64,000 bases of DNA, taken from positions 1-64,000 of the forward strand of contig CBDFNQ010000035.1 in NCBI GenBank assembly GCA_965250225.1. The letters are read 5' to 3'. Both the position numbers and the translations under genes were made by a program. Below, piece after piece: positions 17,573 through 25,996 of the stretch. Under the pieces are notes generated by a model. That model was not told where the DNA came from and searched no databases. It saw nothing but the letters and a program-made list of their open reading frames with translations. The first letter of the stretch is position 1. Every line of letters begins with the position of its first letter. Origin of the DNA: CBDEUK01 sp965250225. GTDB lineage: Bacteria > Pseudomonadota > Gammaproteobacteria > Eutrophobiales > Eutrophobiaceae.

Positions 17573-18790
17573 ATGACTCCAACGCATAATCATTCTGCTT
17601 TACGAGTGTTATTGACTTTGCTCTTGTTACAGGTGCACGTGGTAAACGCAGAACCTGAGTTTTCCTATAATGGTTTTGGCACCATTGGCCTGGCTAAAAT
17701 CAGTAATAATTCCATATCACAAAACCAATCCGGCTCGTTTATTACCGATGATTTTCGCTTTGCCCAAGACACCAAGTTTGGCCTGCAACTTGGCGCGTCT
17801 TTAAATGATTATTTTAGTGCTACCATCCAGGCCGTCATTCGTGACAGGGAAGACTATGATCCGGATCTGGAGTGGGCCTATGTCACGCTGGCGCCAAAAC
17901 CGAACCTGAAATTCCGCCTGGGCCGTTTGAGGCTGCCGCTGTTTTACTATTCAGATACCATCGAAGTGGGCTTCAGTTATCCCTGGATACGCCCGCCTTC
18001 CAATGTCTATGAGGTTGGAGGGGTTCTCTCGAGCTATGAGGGGGGGGAAATCCTCTACGATCACTGGTTTGGTGGCTCCCAAGTCTCATTACAAGCCTAT
18101 CTGGGTAAGAGCTCCGATTCAACGGAGCGGCCCGACGGCGAAGAAGGAAGTTTTAAATTCGAGGACATAGTTGGTCTCGTTCTAATGCTGGAGAGAGATT
18201 TTTGGGGACTTCGGGCCAGTTATCAACAAACCGATTTATCCCTCAGGGTCCCCTCGATCAATTTGCTGTCAAACGCTTTAAATGCAGCTGGCTTTCAAAC
18301 TATTTCCAGTGCTATCAACTTGGATGATATTGAGACCACCTATATCTCTTTCGGTGCCTTTGCCGATTACAATGATTGGTTATTCCGCAGTGAATTCATC
18401 AACATCGATTTTGATGATCGTATATTGCCTGAGCAAAAACTGGCTTATCTCACCATAGGTAGGCATTGGCAGGACTTTACCCTTCATTACACCTATTCCA
18501 GGCGCTATATGAATGGTAAGAAAGGCCTAAGTAATCCAATTAATGCCGCCGCCGATGCCATACCCGTGTTTCCAGCTACTATCGGAGCCATAGCACAATT
18601 GAGAGCCCTGGCAGGCGGTGTTGATATACTGCTCGATGAGCTTGAATATAACCGGCAAAGCCATATATTGGGTGTTAATTACGGTTTGACCGATTCAACG
18701 GTTCTGAAATTCGAGGTAGAACATGTTCGTGATGATGACTCCAAGGATCACGCAACAATTTTTGGTTTCAGCTTTGACTATATATTTTGA
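17573..18790 (+). CDS. Outer-membrane porin-like beta-barrel protein
   Basis: A 405-residue exported protein. Residues ~10-27 are a hydrophobic signal segment ending HVVNA before the mature start EPEFSYNGFGTIGLA, which is typical of porin N-termini. The body alternates polar and hydrophobic residues, and the protein ends in ...FGFSFDYIF with the C-terminal Phe required for barrel assembly. Glycine/aromatic girdle motifs are frequent. The substrate is unknown. It is followed by a small phosphate-binding-like gene with overlapping stop/start (TGATG), so the pair is an operon, and a convergent GGDEF/EAL gene follows. Confidence 0.78.
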   Translation: MTPTHNHSALRVLLTLLLLQVHVVNAEPEFSYNGFGTIGLAKISNNSISQNQSGSFITDDFRFAQDTKFGLQLGASLNDYFSATIQAVIRDREDYDPDLEWAYVTLAPKPNLKFRLGRLRLPLFYYSDTIEVGFSYPWIRPPSNVYEVGGVLSSYEGGEILYDHWFGGSQVSLQAYLGKSSDSTERPDGEEGSFKFEDIVGLVLMLERDFWGLRASYQQTDLSLRVPSINLLSNALNAAGFQTISSAINLDDIETTYISFGAFADYNDWLFRSEFINIDFDDRILPEQKLAYLTIGRHWQDFTLHYTYSRRYMNGKKGLSNPINAAADAIPVFPATIGAIAQLRALAGGVDILLDELEYNRQSHILGVNYGLTDSTVLKFEVEHVRDDDSKDHATIFGFSFDYIF

Positions 18791-19224
18791 TGTGTAAAAC
18801 AATGAAAATTATATTTTCAAAGTATCTGTTCCTGGCTTTATTGTTTGCCGTAAAGCCCGGTCATGCGGAAACTATCATTATTGTCAATGGAGATAATAAT
18901 ATTGAACTGGATAGAGATACCGTTGCGTTGATCTACCTTGGCAAGGCGGTAATAACAGAAGAAGGCTCCCGCATTGTACCTCTTAACCAACCGGAAAATA
19001 GCCCTGCCTACGTTTCTTTTTCAAAGGATATTCTAAGAAAATCACCTAAACAGCTAAAAGCTTACTGGGCAAAGCGTATATTCACAGGTAAGGGAAGGCC
19101 ACCGAAAACTATCGACAGCGAAGATGAAATTATTACCGAAGTAGCGAAGGGAGACACCAATTACATTGCCTATGTAAACAAGATTGACAGTAACAATGAT
19201 TTAAGAATCATCATACTTAGATGA
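18790..19224 (+). CDS. Small PstS-like periplasmic binding protein
   Basis: A 144-residue exported protein resembling the short 'phosphate ABC transporter substrate-binding' family. A signal peptide (from MKIIFSKYLFLALLFAVKPG to HAE) precedes a domain with LDRDTVALIYLGKAVITEEG, VPLNQPENSP and FSKDILRKSPKQLKAYWAKR. I chose the ATG overlapping the porin stop; an ATG at 18802 gives a cleaner signal peptide. There is no permease nearby, so a sensory or porin-linked role is possible. Porin, small PBP and GGDEF/EAL genes recur together in gammaproteobacteria as far as I recall. Confidence 0.7.
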   Translation: MCKTMKIIFSKYLFLALLFAVKPGHAETIIIVNGDNNIELDRDTVALIYLGKAVITEEGSRIVPLNQPENSPAYVSFSKDILRKSPKQLKAYWAKRIFTGKGRPPKTIDSEDEIITEVAKGDTNYIAYVNKIDSNNDLRIIILR

Positions 19225-19268
19225 CGAAACTGCATTACATTAAAACCTGCTTTTATCTGTATCCAGAT

Positions 19269-21494
19269 TCACCCAGCCGAAAGACTGACATTATCCTGTT
19301 TTTGATGTTGTAAAAAATCCACAAACTGACTTACGTCTAACGGTTTGGAATATAAATAGCCCTGGCAATAGTGGCAACCAAACTCTAAAAGTATATCCGA
19401 CTGTTCCTGAATCTCTACGCCTTCGGCAACCACCTTAAGATCCATGGCTACTGCCAAATTCACTATTGCCTTGACGATAGATATACTATGTTTGTCTTCA
19501 GTCAGCTCCTTCACAAACATACGGTCTATCTTGATTTTGTCGATAGGAAAATTTTTTAACAGTGAAAGAGATGAATAGCCTGTACCAAAATCATCTAGGG
19601 CAATCGAAATACCATAATCCTTTAATGCTCGCAGGTTCGCTAAAGACTGTTCATGATTATCTAATAGTGCGGTCTCAGTAATTTCGATTTCGATAAATTC
19701 AGGAGAGATGCCGTGTTTCTTACAAAGAGCCTGGAATGTATTCGGATAGTCAGGGAGAGAAATTTCTCTTGCAGAAACATTAACAGAGACCGATGGGGGC
19801 GCAATTCCTGAGTCTAACCAGCTTCTATATTGAGCAAGAGTCTGGTTCAGAACCCACTCACCAATTTGGTGAATCACATTGGTTTTCTCTGCAATCGCAA
19901 TAAAAACATCCGCTGCTACCACTCCAACTGCGGCACTATTCCAACGTATAAGCGCCTCGCAACCAACTAATTTCTGGTTCTCCAGCTCAAATGAGGGTTG
20001 AAACACCAAAGAAAACTCATTTTCATGTTCATGAATTGCATTGTACAAAGAAGATTCGACACTAATAGCCTGCTTCGATTTTTCTCCTAATTCCTGACTA
20101 AAAAATTCATAGGTATTTTTACCTTTACGTTTAGCCTCGTACATAGCGATGTCAGCATTCGTGCTCAAATCTTCAATATTTTTACCACATGATGGGTATG
20201 TGGCTATGCCGATACTGACACTAATATTAAATTCCGTGCCTTGTATGATAAAAGTGCTACCAATATTTTCCAGGATCCTCTCTGCAATATTAATAACTCG
20301 ATATTCGTCATCAATATCTGAAAGCAATATCATAAATTCATCACCGCCATGCCGTGCGATGATGTCAACAATTCTACTGTCTTCATCTGAATCTGTTAAT
20401 ATCTTTTGGGTGCTGGTTATTACGTCATAACCCCTGATGATCTTTTTTAAACGCGCAGCCACATCACGTAGCAATTCATCGCCGGCATCGTGACCTTTTT
20501 GATCATTCACCAATTTAAAATTATCGAGATCAAGAAACATAACAGCGAATCGCATCTTTTTGTTTCGGCTTGTGCGTTTCAATTCGAGCTCGAGATTGCG
20601 GAGAAATTCTCGTCTGTTAGGTAATTCTGTCAAAGTATCACTGAAAGCAAGCTTGCGTATTTCCTCCGTCGACCTTAAGGTGGCATTGTGTAATTTTTCA
20701 ATGAACGTATTGAACCAGTGCGCCAGTTCTGCCATTTCATCGAATCCATTGTCCACCAATCTGACACCCATGTCTTCATCGTTTAAAGCAATCTTTTTTA
20801 GCGAAAGAACAATTTGGTTAATCCGCTGTAGAATATTTCGCGCAACAAATAAGGCAACTCCAAACGCCAGTAGCATAGTAAGAATACCTACCAGCAAACC
20901 TAAATGAGCAGAATTGCTAATGCGTGCGCTCGCCAATTCAATCATAGCGACAAAATTTAATCTTTGTTCTTCCTGATGCTGCAATAACAGACTCAATAAA
21001 GCTTCATAATTTTCATTACTATCCATGCCTCTTTTAGAGATATCATCCAGGTCAGCATCAGTAGAATTTATATCTTTGGCCAGTAATGCTGCCTCATCAA
21101 AATAATGGTTGAATCTATCTAACAATAGTTTTGAATCTATCTCATTGTTCGGATCATATTTTTTAACGGATACGATAAATTCACGGAATTGTATTGCGTG
21201 TATTTCGGCATCAACGATTAATTCAGGTTCTGCAGTAAGGACTGCATCTTTCAATAATGCTTGAATAAATCGCAATTCAAAAGCGGATTGCTGCAAGACT
21301 GATTGCATGGGGTAACGCTCATAGCTTGCCTCTTCCATAAGTCGAGCGTTTTTGTTTGTGACCGATAAAATAAAAACCAGGTAAATCGCAAAACCAAGGG
21401 TACCTGAGAGGGCAATAGAAATAATTTTCCAGCGTAGAGAACGTCTGCTGGTATGCTTATCCAATATCTGGTGTTTTTTTTCGAAACTAGTCAA
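19269..21494 (-). CDS. Membrane GGDEF-EAL cyclic-di-GMP protein with HAMP
   Basis: A 741-residue inner-membrane protein. TM1 lies at ~25-50 (WKIISIALSGTLGFAIYLVF), followed by a ~150-residue periplasmic helical sensor, TM2 at ~195-220 and a HAMP-like linker. The GGDEF domain is intact (IIARHGGDEFMILL) with an RIVD inhibitory-site-like motif exactly upstream. The EAL domain is intact (CEALIRW; DDFGTGYSSLSLL). Both synthesis and hydrolysis of c-di-GMP are therefore possible. It is convergent with the porin and PBP genes, which may provide the sensed ligand. Confidence 0.9.
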   Translation of the reverse strand: MTSFEKKHQILDKHTSRRSLRWKIISIALSGTLGFAIYLVFILSVTNKNARLMEEASYERYPMQSVLQQSAFELRFIQALLKDAVLTAEPELIVDAEIHAIQFREFIVSVKKYDPNNEIDSKLLLDRFNHYFDEAALLAKDINSTDADLDDISKRGMDSNENYEALLSLLLQHQEEQRLNFVAMIELASARISNSAHLGLLVGILTMLLAFGVALFVARNILQRINQIVLSLKKIALNDEDMGVRLVDNGFDEMAELAHWFNTFIEKLHNATLRSTEEIRKLAFSDTLTELPNRREFLRNLELELKRTSRNKKMRFAVMFLDLDNFKLVNDQKGHDAGDELLRDVAARLKKIIRGYDVITSTQKILTDSDEDSRIVDIIARHGGDEFMILLSDIDDEYRVINIAERILENIGSTFIIQGTEFNISVSIGIATYPSCGKNIEDLSTNADIAMYEAKRKGKNTYEFFSQELGEKSKQAISVESSLYNAIHEHENEFSLVFQPSFELENQKLVGCEALIRWNSAAVGVVAADVFIAIAEKTNVIHQIGEWVLNQTLAQYRSWLDSGIAPPSVSVNVSAREISLPDYPNTFQALCKKHGISPEFIEIEITETALLDNHEQSLANLRALKDYGISIALDDFGTGYSSLSLLKNFPIDKIKIDRMFVKELTEDKHSISIVKAIVNLAVAMDLKVVAEGVEIQEQSDILLEFGCHYCQGYLYSKPLDVSQFVDFLQHQKQDNVSLSAG

Positions 21495-22166
21495 GTAGTA
21501 ATTCCCTCGATTTAGTTATCAAGAGGATAGTAATACTGTAATTATACTTACTTGTATAACAGAATGAGCCCATTCCTGATCAGTCTAAAGCAATTCAGAT
21601 CCACTGCAGGTAAACGGAGCAAACCTGCTACAGGCATCCAACTCTACAGAAGTAGAGCTCCAATGTTTGGTTCTTAGCAACAGGCCAATAACTGACACAA
21701 TTGTACCTAATTATACATCAAATTCAGGAAACTCGCTATCGCGAATCAAACCTTATTGTCGTTTAATATAGACATTTTTGATAAATTCATATTCATCGAG
21801 TGAAGCTTGTTCTACTAGGTTCTATGTCATGTTCATGTTTATCGTGCCAATGCTGTAACATGCTTAATTGTTATTTCGATGTGGGCGACAGTAGCCAATA
21901 TGTTGTCCATGCAATGAATGCATGGTATTTACAATAAGGACTTTTAAGTCTATGAGTCGCGCCGTCAGGAATAGAAAGTTTATCGTAGTGCCAGGTTATC
22001 CGGTATGCCATCTAACCACGTCTTGCTAATTAACTGTGAGCCTAAACAATGACCTAATCATAGGTATATTTTTGTCTGCCGCTTTACAAATAAGTTTAAG
22101 TTCGTCTTCTATCCAGCTATATTTGTTATTGACATTCAAAAGATAGACTTAATTGAGGCACTATGT
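21495..22166. other. 672-nt stretch without an intact gene
   Basis: No intact gene is visible. It holds the upstream region of the GGDEF/EAL gene, a short palindrome (CCATGCAATGAATGCATGG near 21909) and, on the minus strand near 22028-22121, a likely amidotransferase remnant listed separately. The region looks like decayed sequence next to the second HTH-gene copy. Confidence 0.4.
22028..22121 (-). pseudogene. Possible class I amidotransferase remnant
   Basis: The minus strand reads WIEDELKLICKAADKNIP, closely resembling the helix before the nucleophile elbow of GATase1 proteins (W-x-x-x-E-L-x-L-I-r-x-A-x-x-x-x-I-P). The frame then loses the expected GHCLGGQL elbow and hits a stop. Only this short motif supports the call. 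Confidence 0.3.
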
Positions 22167-22363
22167 ATGAGCCAGGCAATAAACAAGCAACGTAATAAAT
22201 GCAGTATTAATCATAACTTGTCTGACGAAGACATTTATCTCATGTTCTGTTGCATCAATATCAGCATATGAGTTCTGAAAAATTGGCCAGGCAATTTGGT
22301 ATAACAACCGCACAGGTGAGGGACATTATTGCTCGGCGCGCAAACTCAGGTTGCTGTGGATAA
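22167..22363 (+). pseudogene. Second, frameshifted copy of the small HTH gene
   Basis: This is a near-copy of 17032-17229. The 5' third has diverged, but from the TCTGACGAAGA motif onward the two agree at roughly 95% of positions. One base is missing near 22247 (ATGTTC-TGTTGC against ATGTTTATGTTGC), which shifts the frame and stops translation after about 35 codons. The 3' ends (AACTCAGGTTGCTGTGGATAA) are identical. Confidence 0.8.
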
Positions 22364-22378
22364 GGGTTAATACTAATA

Positions 22379-22831
22379 TTATTTGCCGCCTGTTCGATGT
22401 CTTTTTTGCATTGGGCTTACATCTTCTTTCTTTTCCGTTCTTAATAATCTATCAATTATTGATTCCTTTTTATTATCGACTGTATCAGGGCTTTTTTGGA
22501 CTTCAGTAATTTCACCGCTAGTATCAGATTTATTAGCTACGTTTTCCCTAGTCGGTGTAATACTATTAGATGTACCGAGTCGCCTGTATGTGTTCTTACA
22601 AGCGTTGATCGCACCAAGACGTAACATACGCATATCCTGTTTAGTCAATTCTTCATCCAGTTCGCTTCGTATCTCAGCGGCAGTAGTAAGAGATTGTTGA
22701 GTGCATATCCTGGCGATATCTGAATCAGTTTCATTGGCAAAAGTTATAGTAGATAACAAAAAGAAAATCAGAATAGTTGAGAATGTTGAAACTAATGTTA
22801 TTAATTTAAAATTCTGTCTGAATAGGTTCAT
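22379..22831 (-). CDS. Hypothetical exported or membrane-anchored protein
   Basis: A 150-residue protein. A hydrophobic segment at ~12-33 (TLVSTFSTILIFFLLSTITF) ends in ANE, compatible with a signal peptide. The mature part has two Cys (ICTQQS and INACKNTYRRLG), a short helical domain and a low-complexity charged tail (residues ~90-150). I do not recognise the family. It lies 50 nt downstream of etfA on the same strand and might share its transcript. Confidence 0.55.
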   Translation of the reverse strand: MNLFRQNFKLITLVSTFSTILIFFLLSTITFANETDSDIARICTQQSLTTAAEIRSELDEELTKQDMRMLRLGAINACKNTYRRLGTSNSITPTRENVANKSDTSGEITEVQKSPDTVDNKKESIIDRLLRTEKKEDVSPMQKRHRTGGK

Positions 22832-22881
22832 AAATTTGTTACATCCAGTTGATTGTGAATAATTACCATTATACTAAGTCA

Positions 22882-23865
22882 TTATTGTTTTTGAGAAATT
22901 ATTTGTTGGTTTAAGACTGGAATAATGTCATGAAAGTTTCCAACGATTGCATAATCAGCCATTCTCATGAGTGGGGCATTGGCATCAGTATTAATAGCAA
23001 GAATTTTTTTTGCGTTGCGTATCCCTGCCAGGTGTTGTGAGGCGCCAGATATCCCGCAGGCAATATATAGCAAAGGTGATATATGAGTACCTGTCTGACC
23101 TATAAGATATTCTTTCGGGGCATAATCATTACCAATGGCACCACCTGATGCACCTAATGCGGCATTTAATGTGTCTGCTAATTCTTCCAGCATCGATAAT
23201 TTTGCACCATCCGTCAGTCCACGGCCACCAGCGACAACAATTTCAGCATCTTCCAATAGAGGACGATCAGATGTGTTAGTAGAGGTTTTATAGATTTGTG
23301 CGCGTATATCACAGTCAGGTACTTTGAAGTCGACGATTTCACAATCACAATCACAATCACAATCACAATCACTGCCACTGTCCCCTGATAATGTTTCCAG
23401 CGCACCAGGTATTACTGTCATGAACCAGGGTTTTGGATCCAGCAATTCTACATCGACAAGACATTTCCCTCCATAGAGTTCTTTGATACCGAATAATATG
23501 TGATCTTTAAAAAAGAAATCACTAACAGCGGATGCTAATCCGCTATCAAACAGGCTAGACAATGATGGAAAGACATCATTGCCTATGGAGGTTGCCCCTG
23601 TGATGACGACATCAAAATTGTTGTTTTCAATAAAGGTTTTCAATGCATGGATATACGCTTCAGGACTTTTGCTCAGGAGGCTGTTTCCTTTCAAAAGATT
23701 AATGCGAGTGACACCGTATTTCCGAATCAATTCAATCCCAACTGGTTCAATATTATCTATAATGGCGACTTCTGTTTCATAAGCTGTGAGTTTTCCTAAA
23801 ATCCCTAAAGTAATTTTTTCAATCGAATGAACGGTTTGTTCTGAGACTACGAGTATGCGTGTCAT
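22882..23865 (-). CDS. etfA: Electron transfer flavoprotein, alpha subunit
   Basis: A 327-residue ETF alpha chain. The C-terminal FAD domain is clear: VVAGGRGL, GASGGAIGNDYAPKEYLIGQ, GTHISPLLYIACGISGASQH and AINTDANAPLMRMADYAIVG. The N-terminal domain is the usual ETF fold (ILVVSEQT). ETF takes electrons from flavin dehydrogenases; in Methylophilus it is the acceptor of trimethylamine dehydrogenase, whose gene starts at 63563 here. An odd feature is five consecutive Asp-Cys dipeptides at residues 166-175, encoded by a hexanucleotide repeat at 23340-23369. It lies 19 nt after etfB. Confidence 0.92.
   Translation of the reverse strand: MTRILVVSEQTVHSIEKITLGILGKLTAYETEVAIIDNIEPVGIELIRKYGVTRINLLKGNSLLSKSPEAYIHALKTFIENNNFDVVITGATSIGNDVFPSLSSLFDSGLASAVSDFFFKDHILFGIKELYGGKCLVDVELLDPKPWFMTVIPGALETLSGDSGSDCDCDCDCDCEIVDFKVPDCDIRAQIYKTSTNTSDRPLLEDAEIVVAGGRGLTDGAKLSMLEELADTLNAALGASGGAIGNDYAPKEYLIGQTGTHISPLLYIACGISGASQHLAGIRNAKKILAINTDANAPLMRMADYAIVGNFHDIIPVLNQQIISQKQ
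23340..23369. repeat. In-frame hexanucleotide microsatellite (CACAAT)5 in etfA
   Basis: Five perfect CACAAT units lie in tandem inside etfA. On the coding strand they read ATTGTG repeats in frame and give alternating Asp and Cys. Gain or loss of a unit changes the protein by two residues without a frameshift. Confidence 0.95.
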
Positions 23866-23884
23866 TGAATTCTAACCAGTTTAT

Positions 23885-24676
23885 CTAGAACAATTTAATA
23901 TCAGCACGAAGGTTTTCAATCACTTCCGCGACAACATTGTCAATATTACTATTATTAGTGGCATCAAAAAATTTTCCGGTTTTCTTTATCGGTGCTGGCC
24001 GATAATTGGAATAGCGCAAATGTCGATCGGTACTACTGATACCAATATCATTCAGCTTGAGCTTAATCATGGGTTTTTTATAGGCTCTTTTAATATGAGG
24101 AAGTGGAGCGTAACGGGGTTCATTCAGTCCGTAACTGCAGGCGATGACTATGGGAAAATTAGCTTTATATGACTCAATTAATCCTCCTTCAATCCGACTG
24201 GCAAGATCCAATCCAGTACTGGTAAAAGAAAAACTTGTTACTCGGGTTACACATGGGAAATCCAACATCTGTGCCAGAATCTGTGGAACCTGGCAACTTT
24301 CTTCGCCAAATGATTGGTTACCACACAAGATAATATCGGGCTTCTTTCCAGAATGTTTTATGGCAGCCTTCAAGGCTTTAGCTGTTATATAGGGATCAAG
24401 TTGTTGTTCTTCTGCCAGTACAAGTATGGACTCATCCGCACCCATCGCCATTGCAGTGATCAATGCCTCTGAATCTTTTTCACTTCCAATTCGTAAAGCA
24501 GTAATTGTTGATTCAGGGATTTGTTCACGTATCTGCAGTGCTTGTTCCACAGCACATTCATCTTCCGTATTGATGATCCAATGCAAATGTTTCGTCTCGA
24601 TGTAGTCAGCATCGGTATTTGGTACGATATCTGACCGGATGTCAGGCACTTGTTTGACGCAGATAAAAATATTCAA
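23885..24676 (-). CDS. etfB: Electron transfer flavoprotein, beta subunit
   Basis: An ETF beta chain of about 263 residues. The opening NIFICVKQVPD is the family start, and the adenine-nucleotide motif region reads DIILCGNQSFGEESCQVPQI, followed by FPCVTRVTSF and the basic loop SRIEGGLIESYKANFPIVI. I prefer the TTG at 24676, because AGAAGAG lies about 9 nt upstream and homologues start there; an in-frame ATG at 24718 would add 14 residues. It is the first gene of the etfBA pair and divergent from folD, so one control region may serve both. Confidence 0.88.
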   Translation of the reverse strand: MNIFICVKQVPDIRSDIVPNTDADYIETKHLHWIINTEDECAVEQALQIREQIPESTITALRIGSEKDSEALITAMAMGADESILVLAEEQQLDPYITAKALKAAIKHSGKKPDIILCGNQSFGEESCQVPQILAQMLDFPCVTRVTSFSFTSTGLDLASRIEGGLIESYKANFPIVIACSYGLNEPRYAPLPHIKRAYKKPMIKLKLNDIGISSTDRHLRYSNYRPAPIKKTGKFFDATNNSNIDNVVAEVIENLRADIKLF

Positions 24677-24881
24677 ATGGCTATTTCTCTTCTGTAGCAG
24701 GCTGTATAACCTCAGCATAGCAGGAACAATATAAAAATAAATAATTCTACTAATAGCAAAATTTCACACTTGATAAATTACTATTGAATACTCAATTGGA
24801 GATACATCTATAAGTGTATACCGTAGCAACATCTATCTGTGATACGGTTAACCGATTTTTTTATGGATTCGGGATTTTGTT

Positions 24882-25775
24882 ATGAGCGCAGAAATACTTA
24901 ATGGGAAAATTATCAGTGGTGAAATTCTTGAACAAGCTGCCGATGATGTTGAGCGGTTGAAGAACGATGGATGGGGCTCAAGACTTGTTTCGATCAAGAT
25001 TGGAGATAATCCGGCGGTTGACCTTTATATCCGCAATCAAAAAAACAAGGCGGAAAAAGCCGGTATCGAATTTATCGAAAGACATTTTCCTGATGACATC
25101 TCCCTGCCAGAGATAGTGACAGCAATATCTTCATATAATGTTAACCCACGCATCACCGGCATCATTCTTCAACGCCCAGTACCAGAACATCTTCCCATTA
25201 AGGCATTACAGAATGCGATTCATCCTTTGAAAGATGTGGAAGGAATGCATCCTACGTCTATCGGCAATATCGTTTATAACGAGATAGAAATGGGCCCCTG
25301 TACGGCACTTGCCTCTGTTGAACTTCTGCGCAGGACGAAACTAAAGCTTGAAGGTTTGGAGGTAACTGTCATCGGTCATTCAGAGATTGTCGGTAAGCCG
25401 ATTGCGATTATGTTGATGGCAGAAGGTGCCACTGTCACGGTCTGCCACCATATGACGCGTGACGTAGCAAAGCATTCAAAACACGCCGATGCTGTTTTTG
25501 TTGCTGCAGGAAAACCCAATCTGGTGACTGCTGATATTATCAAACCTGGAGCAGCATTGATTGATATTGGTATCAATCAAATCGATGGGCCTGATGGAAA
25601 ACCGATCATTGTCGGAGATAGTGATTATGAATCCTGTAGTGAAGTCGCTGGTTGGATTACACCGGTACCGGGTGGTGTAGGGCCAGTTACCGTTTCAATA
25701 TTGATGCGCAATACGGTGACTGCTGTTGAACGACAAAAGAGTTATTATAATGATCAGTTTACAGAGCACGTTTAG
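24882..25775 (+). CDS. folD: FolD-family methylene-THF dehydrogenase with altered cyclohydrolase residues
   Basis: A 297-residue FolD homologue, expected to oxidise 5,10-methylene-THF with NAD(P)+. Family parts are clear: GDNPAVDLYI, GIILQRPVPEHLP, the Rossmann motif VTVIGHSEIVGKP, and GWITPVPGGVGPVTVSILMRNT. Tyr49 is kept, but the position of the catalytic Lys (K56 in human MTHFD1) is Gln53 and the folate-binding Asp (D125) is Glu120, while the nearby Gln is kept at 97. In the human enzyme K56Q abolishes cyclohydrolase but leaves dehydrogenase activity, as I recall. It therefore may be a dehydrogenase-only paralogue dedicated to methylamine C1 units. Confidence 0.87.
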   Translation: MSAEILNGKIISGEILEQAADDVERLKNDGWGSRLVSIKIGDNPAVDLYIRNQKNKAEKAGIEFIERHFPDDISLPEIVTAISSYNVNPRITGIILQRPVPEHLPIKALQNAIHPLKDVEGMHPTSIGNIVYNEIEMGPCTALASVELLRRTKLKLEGLEVTVIGHSEIVGKPIAIMLMAEGATVTVCHHMTRDVAKHSKHADAVFVAAGKPNLVTADIIKPGAALIDIGINQIDGPDGKPIIVGDSDYESCSEVAGWITPVPGGVGPVTVSILMRNTVTAVERQKSYYNDQFTEHV

Positions 25776-25825
25776 CGAAGATAGATATTCACAATACTCC
25801 GAAACTTTTCAGTTAATTGGATCTG

Positions 25826-25996
25826 TCACGGATTAAAATTATTTTTGTTATTCCAGTAGATATAAATTGAGAATGCTGCAGCTAAAACACCCATGATGAA
25901 GCTTGCAGCCTTCACAACGCCGGTACTATTAGCAACAACATAACCACAAAGTATGATAACAATGAATAATATAAAACTTGCAGTTGTTGATTTCAT
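25826..25996 (-). CDS. 56-residue two-helix membrane protein coupled to the amidotransferase
   Basis: A small ORF of 56 codons plus stop. It encodes two hydrophobic segments (ASFILFIVIILCGYVVA and ASFIMGVLAAAFSIYIYW) split by a short NSTGVVK turn, with a basic/Asn-rich end. Its ATG overlaps the TGA of the upstream amidotransferase gene (ATGA), which points to translational coupling. No family is recognised. It could be a small transporter accessory or a spurious but well-formed ORF; the overlap and hydrophobic pattern favour a real gene. Confidence 0.5.
   Translation of the reverse strand: MKSTTASFILFIVIILCGYVVANSTGVVKAASFIMGVLAAAFSIYIYWNNKNNFNP

Noticed and set aside
23340..23369. Possible CRISPR or regulatory repeat array
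   Set aside because: The units are only 6 nt, have no spacers and lie inside the coding frame of etfA.
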